Counted from the stretch's first letter, positions 8,403 through 17,608 are shown. The stretch: DNA of 64,000 nucleotides from Prosthecobacter debontii (GCF_900167535.1 NZ_FUYE01000018.1:1-64000); one strand, 5' to 3'. The notes: generated from the sequence alone by a model not told the origin. Numbers and translations are program-made.

Positions 8403-9443
8403 TTACTTCTTCAAATCATGCTCGCAGCTCGGGTCGAGCTGGGTCGGATCACCGACTTCGTCTACGGGGTGATTGAAGAGATAGTTCCACACGGCTTCAT
8501 GCAGGAACTTACCCTCCGGTCCTTTGGCAGAGGAACCGCCGGGAGTGACGAGCCCGTGGGCCCGCTTGGCGTCTCCCTTCACGTCGAAGTCGGTGATGAG
8601 GCGGCGGGTGTTGGCATAGGGCGGTGCGGCTTCATCCACATTGACGATGGGGCCGTATTGGTTCAGGCCCATCATCTCCCAGGAGCGGCAGTAGTGATCC
8701 CCCGTCCAGCCGCTATCCAGCACGTGGCTGAAGGCAAAGATGCGGTTTCCAGGAGTGGCGGAGGGCAGGCTCTGCCAGCTCTCGAGTTGATCCCGCGGGC
8801 CGCAGAAACAAACGACGCGGTCCACCTTCTGATGCTTGGCGAAACGGGCAGAGGTGGTGGCACCATGAGAGGCCCCTGAGACGATGACTTTGTCCCAATC
8901 GAGTCCGTCACCCTTGGCATTGATGAACTGCTGCCATTTGCCCTGGGGGTTTTCTTTGGAGAGCCATTTCACGAGTTGGAAGGCACGCTCCATCATGCCA
9001 TCGGGTTTCGGGATGGCGCAGAGATCGGAGTGATCCTCACCCGTGGCGGCCTCCAGGCGAATGTCTCCCAGCGTCTTGCCATCGTCACGCCGGGCGGCGG
9101 GGATGATGCCGAACCACTTGTTGGCATAATGCACCTGGATGGCATGAAGGCCGTAGCCATTCAGACGCTCAAACAGCGGGGCGCTGTGGCCCATGAGCCA
9201 GATCACCAGCTTGCCCTGGGGCTTCACGCGAGTGTCCACGCTGGCGTGCTCCAGGTCCTGCGGCTTGCCCTTCTTATCGGTGAAGACGAAGTCAATCTCC
9301 GGATGCTCCTTAGCGCGAGGATCAATCTCGCTGGCACGTTTGGACAAATCGTAGCGCTGAGGGTTGGGATCATTGAACTCAAGCGCCGGAGTCGCGGCAT
9401 AAGCGCTGGCGGCGAGGAAGGGGAGGAGCAGAAGGAGCTTCAT
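8403..9443 (-). CDS. Exported alpha/beta hydrolase-like protein
   Basis: The 346-residue protein begins with a clear signal peptide (KLLLLLPFLAASAYA). A nucleophile elbow GASHGA sits in the middle (VIVSGASHGATTSARFAKH), preceded by a conserved LVIWLMGH strand. A possible catalytic histidine occurs late, for example in FLHEAVWNYL. This pattern matches the BPSS1187-like hydrolase family found in Planctomycetes and Verrucomicrobia; the substrate is unknown. It lies in a minus-strand series of exported enzymes with the ceramidase gene 84 bases upstream, possibly co-transcribed. Confidence 0.7.
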   Translation of the reverse strand: MKLLLLLPFLAASAYAATPALEFNDPNPQRYDLSKRASEIDPRAKEHPEIDFVFTDKKGKPQDLEHASVDTRVKPQGKLVIWLMGHSAPLFERLNGYGLHAIQVHYANKWFGIIPAARRDDGKTLGDIRLEAATGEDHSDLCAIPKPDGMMERAFQLVKWLSKENPQGKWQQFINAKGDGLDWDKVIVSGASHGATTSARFAKHQKVDRVVCFCGPRDQLESWQSLPSATPGNRIFAFSHVLDSGWTGDHYCRSWEMMGLNQYGPIVNVDEAAPPYANTRRLITDFDVKGDAKRAHGLVTPGGSSAKGPEGKFLHEAVWNYLFNHPVDEVGDPTQLDPSCEHDLKK

Positions 9444-9527
9444 GAAGGTGGAAGGGAAACGACGAACCGAGGCATCTATAACTCGCTGAAGCGCCGCTTT
9501 GATACAGGGAATTGGCCGGGTTGGTGC

Positions 9528-10934
9528 CTAGGGCCGCTTTTGGAAACCCGCAGGCACGAGTTTCTGCACGGCGGTGGCGATGGTCTCCTCGATGCCGGAG
9601 GCAAAGCGATTCGGACGACCGTAGTAGGTCATGGCGCCCGCGGCTTCATAACCGCCTTCTTCCCACACCCGCTGAGAGGGGATGTAGCAGGGGACATCAT
9701 TGGTGTAGCTGTTCACCCAGGTGCGTTGGGCGTCGTTTTCTTTTTTGAAACGCAGGCCGTAATCCACCACGACCTCGCCGGGGAGATTGATGGTGAGAAG
9801 GTCGTCTCCATAGCTCCACACCTGGACGGTGTAGGGGAGGTCGGTGGGGATGGCTTCACCGCGCTGAAGCATGCCCTGGAAGTGCTTAGCATGGCGGGCC
9901 GTCCAGGGATTTTTATCCTGTGCCAGACTCTCCCACTCGGCGGCAGTGCGTGGGGTGTCGAAGGGGAGTTTGATCTCTTTCGTGGTGCAGGTGAGAGGCC
10001 CCCGAACCTCCTTCATGGGCTCATTGATGAGGCGCACGGCTTCCTTAGCCAAGGTGACGCCGTGCAGGGTGGCATGGGGGAGTTCACGACGTGGATAGGG
10101 GTTTTGATCGGCCCCACAGCCAATCGCCGTCAGGGCGACGACGCCCGGGAAGCGGAGTTCCAATTCTTGCTGGGCACAGCCTGCCCAGTCAGGATGGATC
10201 TTATTGATGGCCAGGGTGGTGCAGTGGCAGGCATAGCTGGTGTAAAGAGCGCGCAGTTTACCCTCGAGAGACGTGATGCGCAGCACCGGCAGGGCATGGT
10301 CAGTCGGGCCGTAGGGGTTGGGATTGTTGGTGTAGCCTGTGTCGGTTTTCAGCCGCCGATTCATGGCAAAAGGGACCTTGCCCGTGGACCAGTGCAGCCG
10401 GGCAGGACTCTGGTTTTGTAGGGCCTCCAGAGTCACCTTAACCAGCTTCGTCACCAACTCATCGCCATAACGTTGGACGGCGGCCTGCTCTTCAGCGGAG
10501 GGTTCCTCGGGAAAGAGAAAGGTGAGTAGCCCCGGCAAGGCGGGGGCGCAGTGCGTGTGGCTGGAGTGCAGGGCCAGACGCTCATCCTGCACGGGATGCC
10601 CGGCGGTTTTGAGAGCCGCCAGCACCTTGGCCCGCAGGCTGGCGGGCACCCCACAGTTGTCCACGGTGAGGATGACCGAGACCGGGTCCTGCTCCCAGGT
10701 CAGGGCGAGGGCCTTAGCATGGATTCGCATCTCCACCCCTTCGTTCGGCGTCTTGCGGCTGCCGTAGCCACTGAGCCGAACGGGATAGTCTGGCGTGATG
10801 TCGATGCTCGCGGCTCCTGCCTTCCAGGCGGAGGGCTCCTGGCCGCTCAGTGGTCGATCAAGGAGGGCGAGGCTCAGGAGCAGTAAGGTGAAACCGATGC
10901 GAATGAAGTTAGCCGGGAGGCTTGGGAGCAGCAT
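9528..10934 (-). CDS. Neutral/alkaline ceramidase-like exported protein
   Basis: The 468-residue product has a hydrophobic leader (IRIGFTLLLLSLALLDRPLSG). The N-terminal domain is of the neutral non-lysosomal ceramidase type: WKAGAASIDITPDYPVRLSGYG near the start, LTVDNCGVP, and the metal-binding segment LALHSSHTHCAPALPG. Later YACHCTTLA and ALTAIGCGADQNPYPR match other family landmarks. The protein lacks the full length of a classic ceramidase (over 600 residues), so the substrate may be another amide or lipid. I use ATG 10934 because it gives a short signal peptide; ATG 10970 adds twelve polar residues. Confidence 0.8.
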   Translation of the reverse strand: MLLPSLPANFIRIGFTLLLLSLALLDRPLSGQEPSAWKAGAASIDITPDYPVRLSGYGSRKTPNEGVEMRIHAKALALTWEQDPVSVILTVDNCGVPASLRAKVLAALKTAGHPVQDERLALHSSHTHCAPALPGLLTFLFPEEPSAEEQAAVQRYGDELVTKLVKVTLEALQNQSPARLHWSTGKVPFAMNRRLKTDTGYTNNPNPYGPTDHALPVLRITSLEGKLRALYTSYACHCTTLAINKIHPDWAGCAQQELELRFPGVVALTAIGCGADQNPYPRRELPHATLHGVTLAKEAVRLINEPMKEVRGPLTCTTKEIKLPFDTPRTAAEWESLAQDKNPWTARHAKHFQGMLQRGEAIPTDLPYTVQVWSYGDDLLTINLPGEVVVDYGLRFKKENDAQRTWVNSYTNDVPCYIPSQRVWEEGGYEAAGAMTYYGRPNRFASGIEETIATAVQKLVPAGFQKRP

Positions 10935-11030
10935 GTGCGCATGATTGCGAAATTCACGATGCGATTCCAAGTCAGGAATTGCGCTTTTTTGTGCTTTCCT
11001 TTGTCAATCAGCGCCTAACCATGAGCCGGA

Positions 11031-11600
11031 TCACTCGCCGACATCGTCTTCAGTCCACTCCTCCATGAGGCGACCGAGCTTACGCTTTAGGCCCACCTTG
11101 GCGGCGGCGGAGAGCCGATCGATGAAGAGGATGCCATTGAGGTGATCGATCTCGTGCTGAAAGGCACGGGCCAGCAGACCATCGGTTTCCCAGGTCTGGG
11201 TTTCACCCTCCAGGGTCTGGAAGGTGACTTTCACATCCTCACTGCGGCGGATGTCTCCCCGCAGGCGGGGGAAGCTGAGGCAGCCTTCTTCATCCACATC
11301 CTTATCTTTGCCAAGTTCGAGGACGGGATTGAGAAAGATCACGGGCATGTGCACAGGCATCTCGGCGGACTGGCCATTGATGCGAAGGTAGGTGATGCAC
11401 TTCGGGTTATGGGAAACATCAATGACGGCCAACTGGATATCCCGTGCGACCTGGGGCGCGGCCAGACCCACGCCATTGGCGGCATGCATGGTCTCGATCA
11501 TGTCCGCAGCAAACTGGCGGATCTCGTCCGTCACCTGAGTGACAGGACGGCATTTGGCGCGAAGAACGGGATCTGGGTAACGAACGATGGGCAGGACCAT
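11031..11600 (-). CDS. def: Peptide deformylase
   Basis: Removes the formyl group from the N-terminal methionine of new proteins in the cytoplasm. The 189-residue protein has all three family motifs: GVGLAAPQV (motif 1), EEGCLSFP (motif 2, cysteine metal ligand) and QHEIDHLNG (motif 3, two histidine ligands and catalytic glutamate). It starts MVLPIVRYPDPVLR, the usual beginning for this enzyme. No methionyl-tRNA formyltransferase gene is next to it. Confidence 0.97.
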   Translation of the reverse strand: MVLPIVRYPDPVLRAKCRPVTQVTDEIRQFAADMIETMHAANGVGLAAPQVARDIQLAVIDVSHNPKCITYLRINGQSAEMPVHMPVIFLNPVLELGKDKDVDEEGCLSFPRLRGDIRRSEDVKVTFQTLEGETQTWETDGLLARAFQHEIDHLNGILFIDRLSAAAKVGLKRKLGRLMEEWTEDDVGE

Positions 11601-11754
11601 GAGAAAAAGCAGCCACTAAAAAAGCGGATGCCGGGGGGCAGGACAAGGGTTTGTTTTCAGTTTATGCTCTGAAAAGCCCAGACCCGCGCATCTACACCTG
11701 CCTAACCAGGAATGATCCCTATATCAAACCTTCAGGCTGCGTTTGTTGGATTTC

Positions 11755-12177
11755 CTACTTGCCGCTCGCCTTAATCCGGGCCGGGACATCATTGATGGGG
11801 TAGCCGGCTTCCCGCAGGGCATCCCAGACTTTGATGAGGAGTTCGAGCTCGGTTTTGGCATCGGCCTGAAGCTCCAATTTTACCCCAGGGTTCAGGTCTC
11901 GGAGCTGCTGGATGGCAGCGGCGAGATGCTCGGCATCCACAGGGGTGCCATCCAGGATGAGTTCTTGATTCTGAGTGATGGCCAGGGTGCGGCGGACCTC
12001 TTGCTTGGGCACGGCTTCCCCCAGGGCTTTGGATTGAGGTAGGGTGATCTTGACCTGCTTTTTCTCCTCATTGAAGGAGGTGGTGGCGATGAAGAAAATC
12101 AGCAGAATCACCATGATATCGATGAGCGATACGATGGGGATGGCCGGGACAGGGCGGCGGCGTGGGCGGAGATTCAT
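11755..12177 (-). CDS. ExbD/TolR-type energy transducer
   Basis: The 140-residue protein has the ExbD/TolR architecture: a short basic cytoplasmic N-terminus, one transmembrane helix with the conserved aspartate (IVSLIDIMVILLIFFIATTSF), and a periplasmic domain of about 100 residues. With an ExbB/TolQ partner such proteins use proton flow to energise outer-membrane uptake. No ExbB gene is adjacent, so the partner is encoded elsewhere. The ATG at 12177 puts the usual RPRRRP segment at the start; a frame extension to 12228 looks non-native. Confidence 0.85.
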   Translation of the reverse strand: MNLRPRRRPVPAIPIVSLIDIMVILLIFFIATTSFNEEKKQVKITLPQSKALGEAVPKQEVRRTLAITQNQELILDGTPVDAEHLAAAIQQLRDLNPGVKLELQADAKTELELLIKVWDALREAGYPINDVPARIKASGK

Positions 12178-12534
12178 CAGAGCAGTGAACTGGCTAGAGA
12201 GGCATGAACCTCCCAGCACGTGGGTCATTCATAGTGGAGGGCAGCGAAATGGCAAGCAAGGAGGGGCTTCTCAATTTTGGCGGAGCTATGGCGAGCGTTG
12301 CGCTGGTTCGCTGCTCATCCGGCGCATTTTCTGCGTCACACTCGGATACGGTTGTTCTAATTGATGCATGAACATGCCGAAAAAAAGCCAGTGACCGACT
12401 CCATGAAGACCGATTTCACAACGGAAAAAACAGATTCGAAGGGGATACTATTCGGTAGCGAGTCCGTTTGCCATCGGGATTGTCCAGAGCTTTCTCTGGC
12501 TGTTCTTTTCTGATTCGTTTCCTCCTCCCGACTT
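12178..12534. other. Divergent intergenic region upstream of virD4-like gene
   Basis: This 357-bp gap separates the exbD-like gene (minus) from the coupling-protein gene (plus). It contains a possible promoter at 12334-12362 and a leader of about 165 bases. Very short frames inside it, such as one from ATG 12368, show no sign of coding. No repeat or strong hairpin was noticed. Confidence 0.5.
12334..12362 (+). promoter_or_regulatory. Putative TGTCACA-type promoter of the virD4-like operon
   Basis: CGTCACA (12334-12340), a 16-base spacer, then CTAATT (12357-12362). The same spacing and downstream hexamer recur exactly at 59565-59593. Related elements lie upstream of the VirB operon, the hydrolase gene and both kinase genes. 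Functional assignment is inference. Confidence 0.5.
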
Positions 12535-14067
12535 ATGTTTTCATTCCTGAAGTTTCTCACCGCCGTCGCTCTGGTACTGTTTGGTCTGTGGTTCGCCTTC
12601 GTGAAGTATGAGATCCAGCGTTATGGCATCATGGACTATGCCAATCACATCGAGCTGGCCGGCTATGCATTTGTTCCCTTTGCTTGCCTCGTCGGGGCCA
12701 TGATGCTGCTGAAGTGGCAGCCGGATTTCAGCAAGAAGGATTACATCGTCCAATACAAGAACCTGAAGTGGTTGCCCGGCGAGTTCACGCGTCATTGGTT
12801 GATCACCGGAGATACCGGGGTGGGTAAGACGACTTCGGGTTTCAATCCCCTGCTGCACCAGATCAGCATGAGCCGCCCGAACTGGGGCGGGCTCGTCCTT
12901 GGAGCAAAAGGGGATGAGCACTTCTTCGCCATCGAGCACTTCACCGGTCATGGCCGCCCGGATGCCGTGTGCGTGCTGGCCGTGCGTCCAGATCGCCTGG
13001 ATAAAAGCTGGAAGCCTAAGGAGCGCTATAACCTTGTCTCGGATCCCCGGCTGCCCTACACCACCCATGCTAAAAACTTGGTCGATACCGGGGCCTCTTT
13101 GACTGAAGGGGAGCAGTCCTCTTTCTTCAAACCCGCCGCTCAACAAGCCCTCACCAGTGCCTTTGAACTGCTGGAGACCCTCGGCAAGCCCGTCAATGTC
13201 CTGCGCGCTTATGAGATCCTGACGGATAGCTCGGCGATGGAAAAAATCTTTGAGGAGCTGCTGGATACGGATAGCACTCCGGAGCGAATCAAACTGGCGA
13301 AATACTTCGACCAGACCTTCCTCAGTGCCAAGGCGGCCGAACAAAAAGAAGGTTTGGTGGGCACCTTGAAGGTGATGCTCGGCTTCTTCACGCATCCAGA
13401 CATTGCGGAAGTCTTCTGCTCGGATCTGCCGAATACCATCGACATCCAGGACGTGGATAAAGGCCGCGTTTTCTGCACCGCCCTGCCACAGACCTTCCAG
13501 ACGGAGCGCCGCTACATCAATACCTACTTGAAGCTGCTCTTTTACACCCATGCGATGATGCGCTTCGATAAACCGAAGTCGGAACGGAAAACGGAGAATC
13601 TCCTCATCGCGCTGATGGATGAGTTTCAAGCTCTGGCCACCGCCAGTGAAGATGGTATTTCCGACCATAACGTCATTGACCGTCTGCGTGCGGCGAATTG
13701 CTGCCTGATCCTGGGCATGCAGAGTGATGCCTCACTCTTCCCAGTCTTGGGCAAAGAAACCGCCCAGGTGCTGACGCTGAACTGCCGTTCCCGTATCGCT
13801 TTCCGCCAGCCTGACCCTGAGGGAGCACTGGCCGTGGCGGAGTTCATTGCCAAGGTGGAAAAGAAAAAGGTCTCCAAGTCCGCCGGGTTCTTGGGTAAGG
13901 ATGCCAGCACCACGGTTAACAAAGAGTGGGACTACGAAGTCCAGCCTGGCGAACTCATGAAGATGCCGGATGCCACGGCCTGGATCGTGCACCCCAGCAA
14001 GAACAAGGTGAAGATGCGCATTCCGGCCATGGATGGAGCCGGGAAGATCCCTGATTGGTGGAAGTGA
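12535..14067 (+). CDS. VirD4/TraG-like type IV coupling ATPase
   Basis: The 510-residue protein has two N-terminal membrane segments (about 5-25 and 42-60). A P-loop follows (GDTGVGKTT, 92-100), then Walker B in LLIALMDEFQALA near residue 360, and a TraG/TraM-recognition-type segment (LRAANCCLILGMQSDASLF). These are marks of the type IV coupling protein, which docks substrates on the secretion channel and uses ATP to hand them over. It leads a plus-strand arm with two candidate substrates directly downstream, 62 bases to the first. The VirB-type channel operon lies 6 kb further on the other strand. No relaxase gene is nearby, which points to protein substrates. Confidence 0.88.
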   Translation: MFSFLKFLTAVALVLFGLWFAFVKYEIQRYGIMDYANHIELAGYAFVPFACLVGAMMLLKWQPDFSKKDYIVQYKNLKWLPGEFTRHWLITGDTGVGKTTSGFNPLLHQISMSRPNWGGLVLGAKGDEHFFAIEHFTGHGRPDAVCVLAVRPDRLDKSWKPKERYNLVSDPRLPYTTHAKNLVDTGASLTEGEQSSFFKPAAQQALTSAFELLETLGKPVNVLRAYEILTDSSAMEKIFEELLDTDSTPERIKLAKYFDQTFLSAKAAEQKEGLVGTLKVMLGFFTHPDIAEVFCSDLPNTIDIQDVDKGRVFCTALPQTFQTERRYINTYLKLLFYTHAMMRFDKPKSERKTENLLIALMDEFQALATASEDGISDHNVIDRLRAANCCLILGMQSDASLFPVLGKETAQVLTLNCRSRIAFRQPDPEGALAVAEFIAKVEKKKVSKSAGFLGKDASTTVNKEWDYEVQPGELMKMPDATAWIVHPSKNKVKMRIPAMDGAGKIPDWWK

Positions 14068-14129
14068 TGAGAACATCTCAAAGCCGCATACACATCCGAT
14101 CAAGAAAAAAATCCTAACTCCTCCCAGTC

Positions 14130-15800
14130 ATGCCACACTCCGATCAAAAGTCTGCGACAGGTCAATCGGCTCAAGATCTCATCGATTACATCGACAATCA
14201 GCAGTCGCGTATGCAAAGCCGCCAGACGAGCGATCTCGCACGTTTGGGCGGAATGGGAGAGGGACCCGCCCGGGACACCTTGGCGCAAGTGGTCAAAGAT
14301 CGGGCGGCGGTCATGGACCAAAACGAAGATTATAAGAATCGTTTGGATCAAGGTGAGCATCCTGGCTCAGTTCAGCAGGACATGGTGCAGAAGAACGCTT
14401 ATCTGGCTCAGCCCGATGACAAGGCTCGCTTACAGGCGGCTGCAGCCAACTTACCGCCAGCCAACACATCGACACGACCTCCTATGCATCAGATGCAGGC
14501 CGATCAGCTGGTGCAACTTGCCTGCATGGATGCCAACCAACTCAGGGAGAAGATTGATAATGCCAGTATTCGAGTGGATTCGAATCAAGACATGGCGGGT
14601 TACCTTCACGATGATGGGGATCACATCATGGCGGAGGTTTTGGAGGCGGATGCGAATGAGGCTGCAAACCTTCAAGCCGTGCTCGAATGTTTTGAGGAAG
14701 CTAAACTCAACGTTCAACCCGTCGACCAAGACAAGCTGGCCGGAGCCCTCTCAAACTTAACCGCAGCATCAGGCGATCTCTCTGAGGCTCGATTGAAAGC
14801 GGATCAGGATAAGCGGTCGCTGTTTCAGAGCGAGATAGACGCGGAAATTGGACCTGAGCTTGAAGCCATGGGCCTGACCGCGGAAGAGCGTGCAATCGTC
14901 GTGAAGGCTGTGGCCGATTACTCTCTCGACCACGATGACCTCAAACCTAATGTGGCAAATGCTCAGGGAGTGGCGCAGCAGGCTCTTGAGGGGCTTCAAA
15001 ATGGGAATTACAGTCATCAAAACCCAGCCGACCCCTCCGACAAGCGCATCCAAGATGCAGTTCACCGGGCACTCGGGGTGAAGCAGGTGATCGGAAACGA
15101 TGGACAGATCACCACGGAACGGCCCGACGTGAAGAATCTCCAACAAGGGAAATTCAATGAGACGCTTGATTCAGCGAAGGCTCATGTCGCAGCCTTTGGC
15201 CCTGACAGCGTGATTGGACCGCAGGCTCAACAGGCCGGGCAGCAGGTCAAAAATAACCTCAACAATTGGCAGCCGCCGGTTCAGGCAGCACCAGCCAACA
15301 ACATCGCTCCCGCGGAACAAACCGCTGAGGCCCCGAAACAAAAAACCAGCGTGCGGGACATGCTGCGGGGGGCGGCTGATCGTGTGAGCAATGCAGCTAG
15401 TAATCTGAAGGCCACCATCACGGACAAGGTGGATCAGTTGAAGTTGGAACGGTTAGAAAAGCAGCTTGAAAAGCGTCAAAATCATCAGGGCAAGCTGGAG
15501 AGTCAGCTGACAGCCATGGGAGATCTCGACCCCCGGCCAGAGCGTGACGCCCGACTGGCGGAATTGCAGAAGCAGTATGACCCGACGAAGTTGGACTCAA
15601 AGCAACAGATCGACATCGCTAACGAAATCGACGAGATCAAGGCTGCTAACAAGCTGGAGGACCGCAGCGCCAAAAACGCAGCTAAGGTCGATAAACTCGG
15701 AGACAAAGTCAAAGCCCAGGAAGATAAAATCAAGCTTCGGGCGGATCGCAAAGACAACGCTCACAAACATCAGCAGTCCGCCAGCGTCAGCGTTGCTTGA
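14130..15800 (+). CDS. Coiled-coil protein with shared C-terminal domain (candidate T4SS substrate)
   Basis: This 556-residue protein is hydrophilic, with no signal peptide or membrane helix. Residues 1-395 are mostly helical and rich in Gln, Asn, Asp and Ala, and I recognise no family. A Pro/Ala-rich linker (about 370-404) leads to residues 405-556, a charged helical domain that is about 89% identical, without gaps, to the end of the hydrolase encoded next (my hand count 135/152). Such a modular tail on different N-termini beside a coupling ATPase resembles secretion-signal domains of T4SS effectors, for example the XVIPCD tails of Xanthomonas. It is probably co-transcribed with the virD4-like gene. 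The exported-effector role is inference. Confidence 0.6.
   Translation: MPHSDQKSATGQSAQDLIDYIDNQQSRMQSRQTSDLARLGGMGEGPARDTLAQVVKDRAAVMDQNEDYKNRLDQGEHPGSVQQDMVQKNAYLAQPDDKARLQAAAANLPPANTSTRPPMHQMQADQLVQLACMDANQLREKIDNASIRVDSNQDMAGYLHDDGDHIMAEVLEADANEAANLQAVLECFEEAKLNVQPVDQDKLAGALSNLTAASGDLSEARLKADQDKRSLFQSEIDAEIGPELEAMGLTAEERAIVVKAVADYSLDHDDLKPNVANAQGVAQQALEGLQNGNYSHQNPADPSDKRIQDAVHRALGVKQVIGNDGQITTERPDVKNLQQGKFNETLDSAKAHVAAFGPDSVIGPQAQQAGQQVKNNLNNWQPPVQAAPANNIAPAEQTAEAPKQKTSVRDMLRGAADRVSNAASNLKATITDKVDQLKLERLEKQLEKRQNHQGKLESQLTAMGDLDPRPERDARLAELQKQYDPTKLDSKQQIDIANEIDEIKAANKLEDRSAKNAAKVDKLGDKVKAQEDKIKLRADRKDNAHKHQQSASVSVA
15342..15797 (+). repeat. Duplicated coding segment, copy 1
   Basis: This stretch encodes residues 405-556 of the coiled-coil protein. 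It is closely similar at DNA level to 17150-17605, including long identical runs such as the region around CATGCTGCGGGGGGCGGCTG. This points to recent duplication, or to conversion that keeps the two C-terminal domains alike. Confidence 0.85.
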
Positions 15801-15914
15801 GTCTTCGACGGCAAGTTCATCGCGGCTTTCAGTCTTCCGTGAGAAGCCCAGTCGGAGCTGGAATCTCCCAGAGCACGCTTTTGCCTGCGAGTCTTTCTAA
15901 GTTCGGGAGAAATG

Positions 15915-15943
15915 TGTCACACTCCGCTGTATTGGGCTAATCT
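15915..15943 (+). promoter_or_regulatory. Putative TGTCACA-type promoter of the hydrolase gene
   Basis: TGTCACA (15915-15921) is followed after 15 bases by CTAATC (15937-15942), about 105 bases before the start codon at 16049. It matches the element seen upstream of the other genes of the secretion locus. This gives the hydrolase gene its own promoter besides any read-through. Confidence 0.5.
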
Positions 15944-16048
15944 GGTGAACGGTGATAAGTGCTTTCATGCCCGTTGGTTTTGAAACTCCGCCAGCAGAGC
16001 CTTTCTTACTTTTCTCCTCCTCTTATCCCTACCCCCCAGATCCCGATT

Positions 16049-17608
16049 ATGGCCGACAGAGACGCAATCAGCGAAGCCGCTGCACAGAATAATTCCTTCA
16101 TCAAACAGGCCGCTACCACGGTGACTAAGCCGCTGCGCGCGGCCTTGGGCATGGCGGCTAATCAACAGGCCCAGGCGGCCATGCTAGGCAGTTTCGTCTC
16201 TAACACGGACCTAGCCCCGCCTCAACTCGCCAATAATGTTATCCGTGACGATCAGGGCCGAGGTATGCGGGATGCCAATGGTAGGCTGGCCATGAACAAC
16301 AGTCAGATGGCCATTGATAAGATGCAGTTTCAGCCCCCGGGGGGGACGCCACAGACCGTCGAAGGCTGGGTCCTTCCTCCGCAGCCTGGCCAGCCGACGG
16401 TGGTCTTTTTCGGCGGTAGCAACTTTGATCGAGCGGATCCAGGTTATGAGAAAGCCATCCAACAAATGGCAGAGGATGCGAAGGAAAGAGGCATGGGTTT
16501 CGCTGCCTTCGATTATCCAGAGGGAGTGAATGAAGAGATGGCCCATCAGTTCGTGGATCAGGTGCAGAATCACCTCGCGCAGGACCTCGGCATCAGTCTG
16601 GATCAACAAGCCTACTCAGGCTATTCCCAGGGTAGCCATTTGGCGACCTTTGCGGCGGCTAATAATCCTGACGCCGCCGGTTTGCATATCACCTCCGGCT
16701 TCAGCTCCGCCCGTATGGCGCAGAAGGAAGGCATTGATAAGGCTATGGGCCCGCTGGCCTCACTCGTGGAAAAACGCCAGCTTACGGAGACTTGGGACAA
16801 TATTCCCTTGGCCGTCGATATCACTCAGCGGGTCGCAGGCCAGCCGGTGGATGCCAAGATGCCGATCAGTGCTACCTATGACACGCAGGAAGACTTCGGT
16901 AATGACAATAACCGGCACATGACCCCGCTGATCGACACCTTCCGGGCCGAGGGGGGCAGCGTCAGCGTGCAGACCTCTTCGGGGGTGGATCACCTAGACA
17001 TGCTCGACTCGGGTGCACACCAGACTGGCATGCGGCAGTTCATGAATGATACCCAAGCCTACGCACAGAACGAGAACCGCCAAGTGATCGGCACGGGCAC
17101 GGGACTGGTTGCTGGCGATGATAATGCTCAGCAGGCCGTGGCCACGCCTAAAACCAGCGTGCGGGACATGCTGCGGGGGGCGGCTGATCGTGTCAGCAAT
17201 GCGGCTAGTAATCTGAAGGCCACCATTACGGATAAGGTGGATCAAGTGAAGCTGGAACGGTTGGAAAAGCAGCTCGAAAAGCGCCAAAATCATCAGGCCA
17301 AACTTGACAGTCAGTTGCAAGCCATGGGGGATCTCGATCCCCGGCAAACGCGTGACGCCCGACTGGCGGAATTGCAGAAGCAGTATGACCCGACGAAGTT
17401 GGGCTCAAAGCAACAGATCGACATTGCCAACGAAATCGACGAGATCAAGGCTGCTAACAAACTGGAGGATCGCATCGCCAAAAACGCAGCCAAGGTCGAT
17501 AAACTCGGAGATAAGGTCAAAGCCCAGGACGATAAAATCAAGCTTCGGGCAGATCGCAGAAACGCAGCCCAGAACCAGCAACAATCCGCCAATGTCAGTG
17601 TTGGTTAA
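16049..17608 (+). CDS. Alpha/beta hydrolase with shared C-terminal domain (candidate T4SS effector)
   Basis: The 519-residue product has no signal peptide. Residues about 105-330 form an alpha/beta hydrolase: strand PTVVFFGGSNF, nucleophile elbow GYSQGS (Ser193), then a likely Asp278 in ATYDTQEDF and His315 in VDHLDM. That is a complete Ser-Asp-His triad in correct order and spacing, so it is probably an esterase, lipase or thioesterase. Residues 368-519 are the same charged tail as in the preceding protein. A cytoplasmic-looking enzyme bearing a modular tail beside a coupling ATPase is what a T4SS effector looks like. ATG 16049 (MADRDAISE) is preferred over 15959, whose extra 30 residues look like leader. 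No immunity gene is recognised. Confidence 0.62.
   Translation: MADRDAISEAAAQNNSFIKQAATTVTKPLRAALGMAANQQAQAAMLGSFVSNTDLAPPQLANNVIRDDQGRGMRDANGRLAMNNSQMAIDKMQFQPPGGTPQTVEGWVLPPQPGQPTVVFFGGSNFDRADPGYEKAIQQMAEDAKERGMGFAAFDYPEGVNEEMAHQFVDQVQNHLAQDLGISLDQQAYSGYSQGSHLATFAAANNPDAAGLHITSGFSSARMAQKEGIDKAMGPLASLVEKRQLTETWDNIPLAVDITQRVAGQPVDAKMPISATYDTQEDFGNDNNRHMTPLIDTFRAEGGSVSVQTSSGVDHLDMLDSGAHQTGMRQFMNDTQAYAQNENRQVIGTGTGLVAGDDNAQQAVATPKTSVRDMLRGAADRVSNAASNLKATITDKVDQVKLERLEKQLEKRQNHQAKLDSQLQAMGDLDPRQTRDARLAELQKQYDPTKLGSKQQIDIANEIDEIKAANKLEDRIAKNAAKVDKLGDKVKAQDDKIKLRADRRNAAQNQQQSANVSVG
17150..17605 (+). repeat. Duplicated coding segment, copy 2
   Basis: This segment encodes residues 368-519 of the hydrolase. 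It aligns to 15342-15797 without a gap over 152 codons, with 17 amino-acid differences by my count. Most of these are conservative or cluster in the last 16 residues. Confidence 0.85.

Noticed and set aside
8976-10421. Long plus-strand frame (481 codons) across the hydrolase and ceramidase genes
   Set aside because: It runs antisense through two well-supported genes and their intergenic gap, and shows no family motif.
12541-13668. Long minus-strand frame opposite the virD4-like gene
   Set aside because: The plus-strand protein has Walker A and B motifs and membrane helices; the opposite frame has none.
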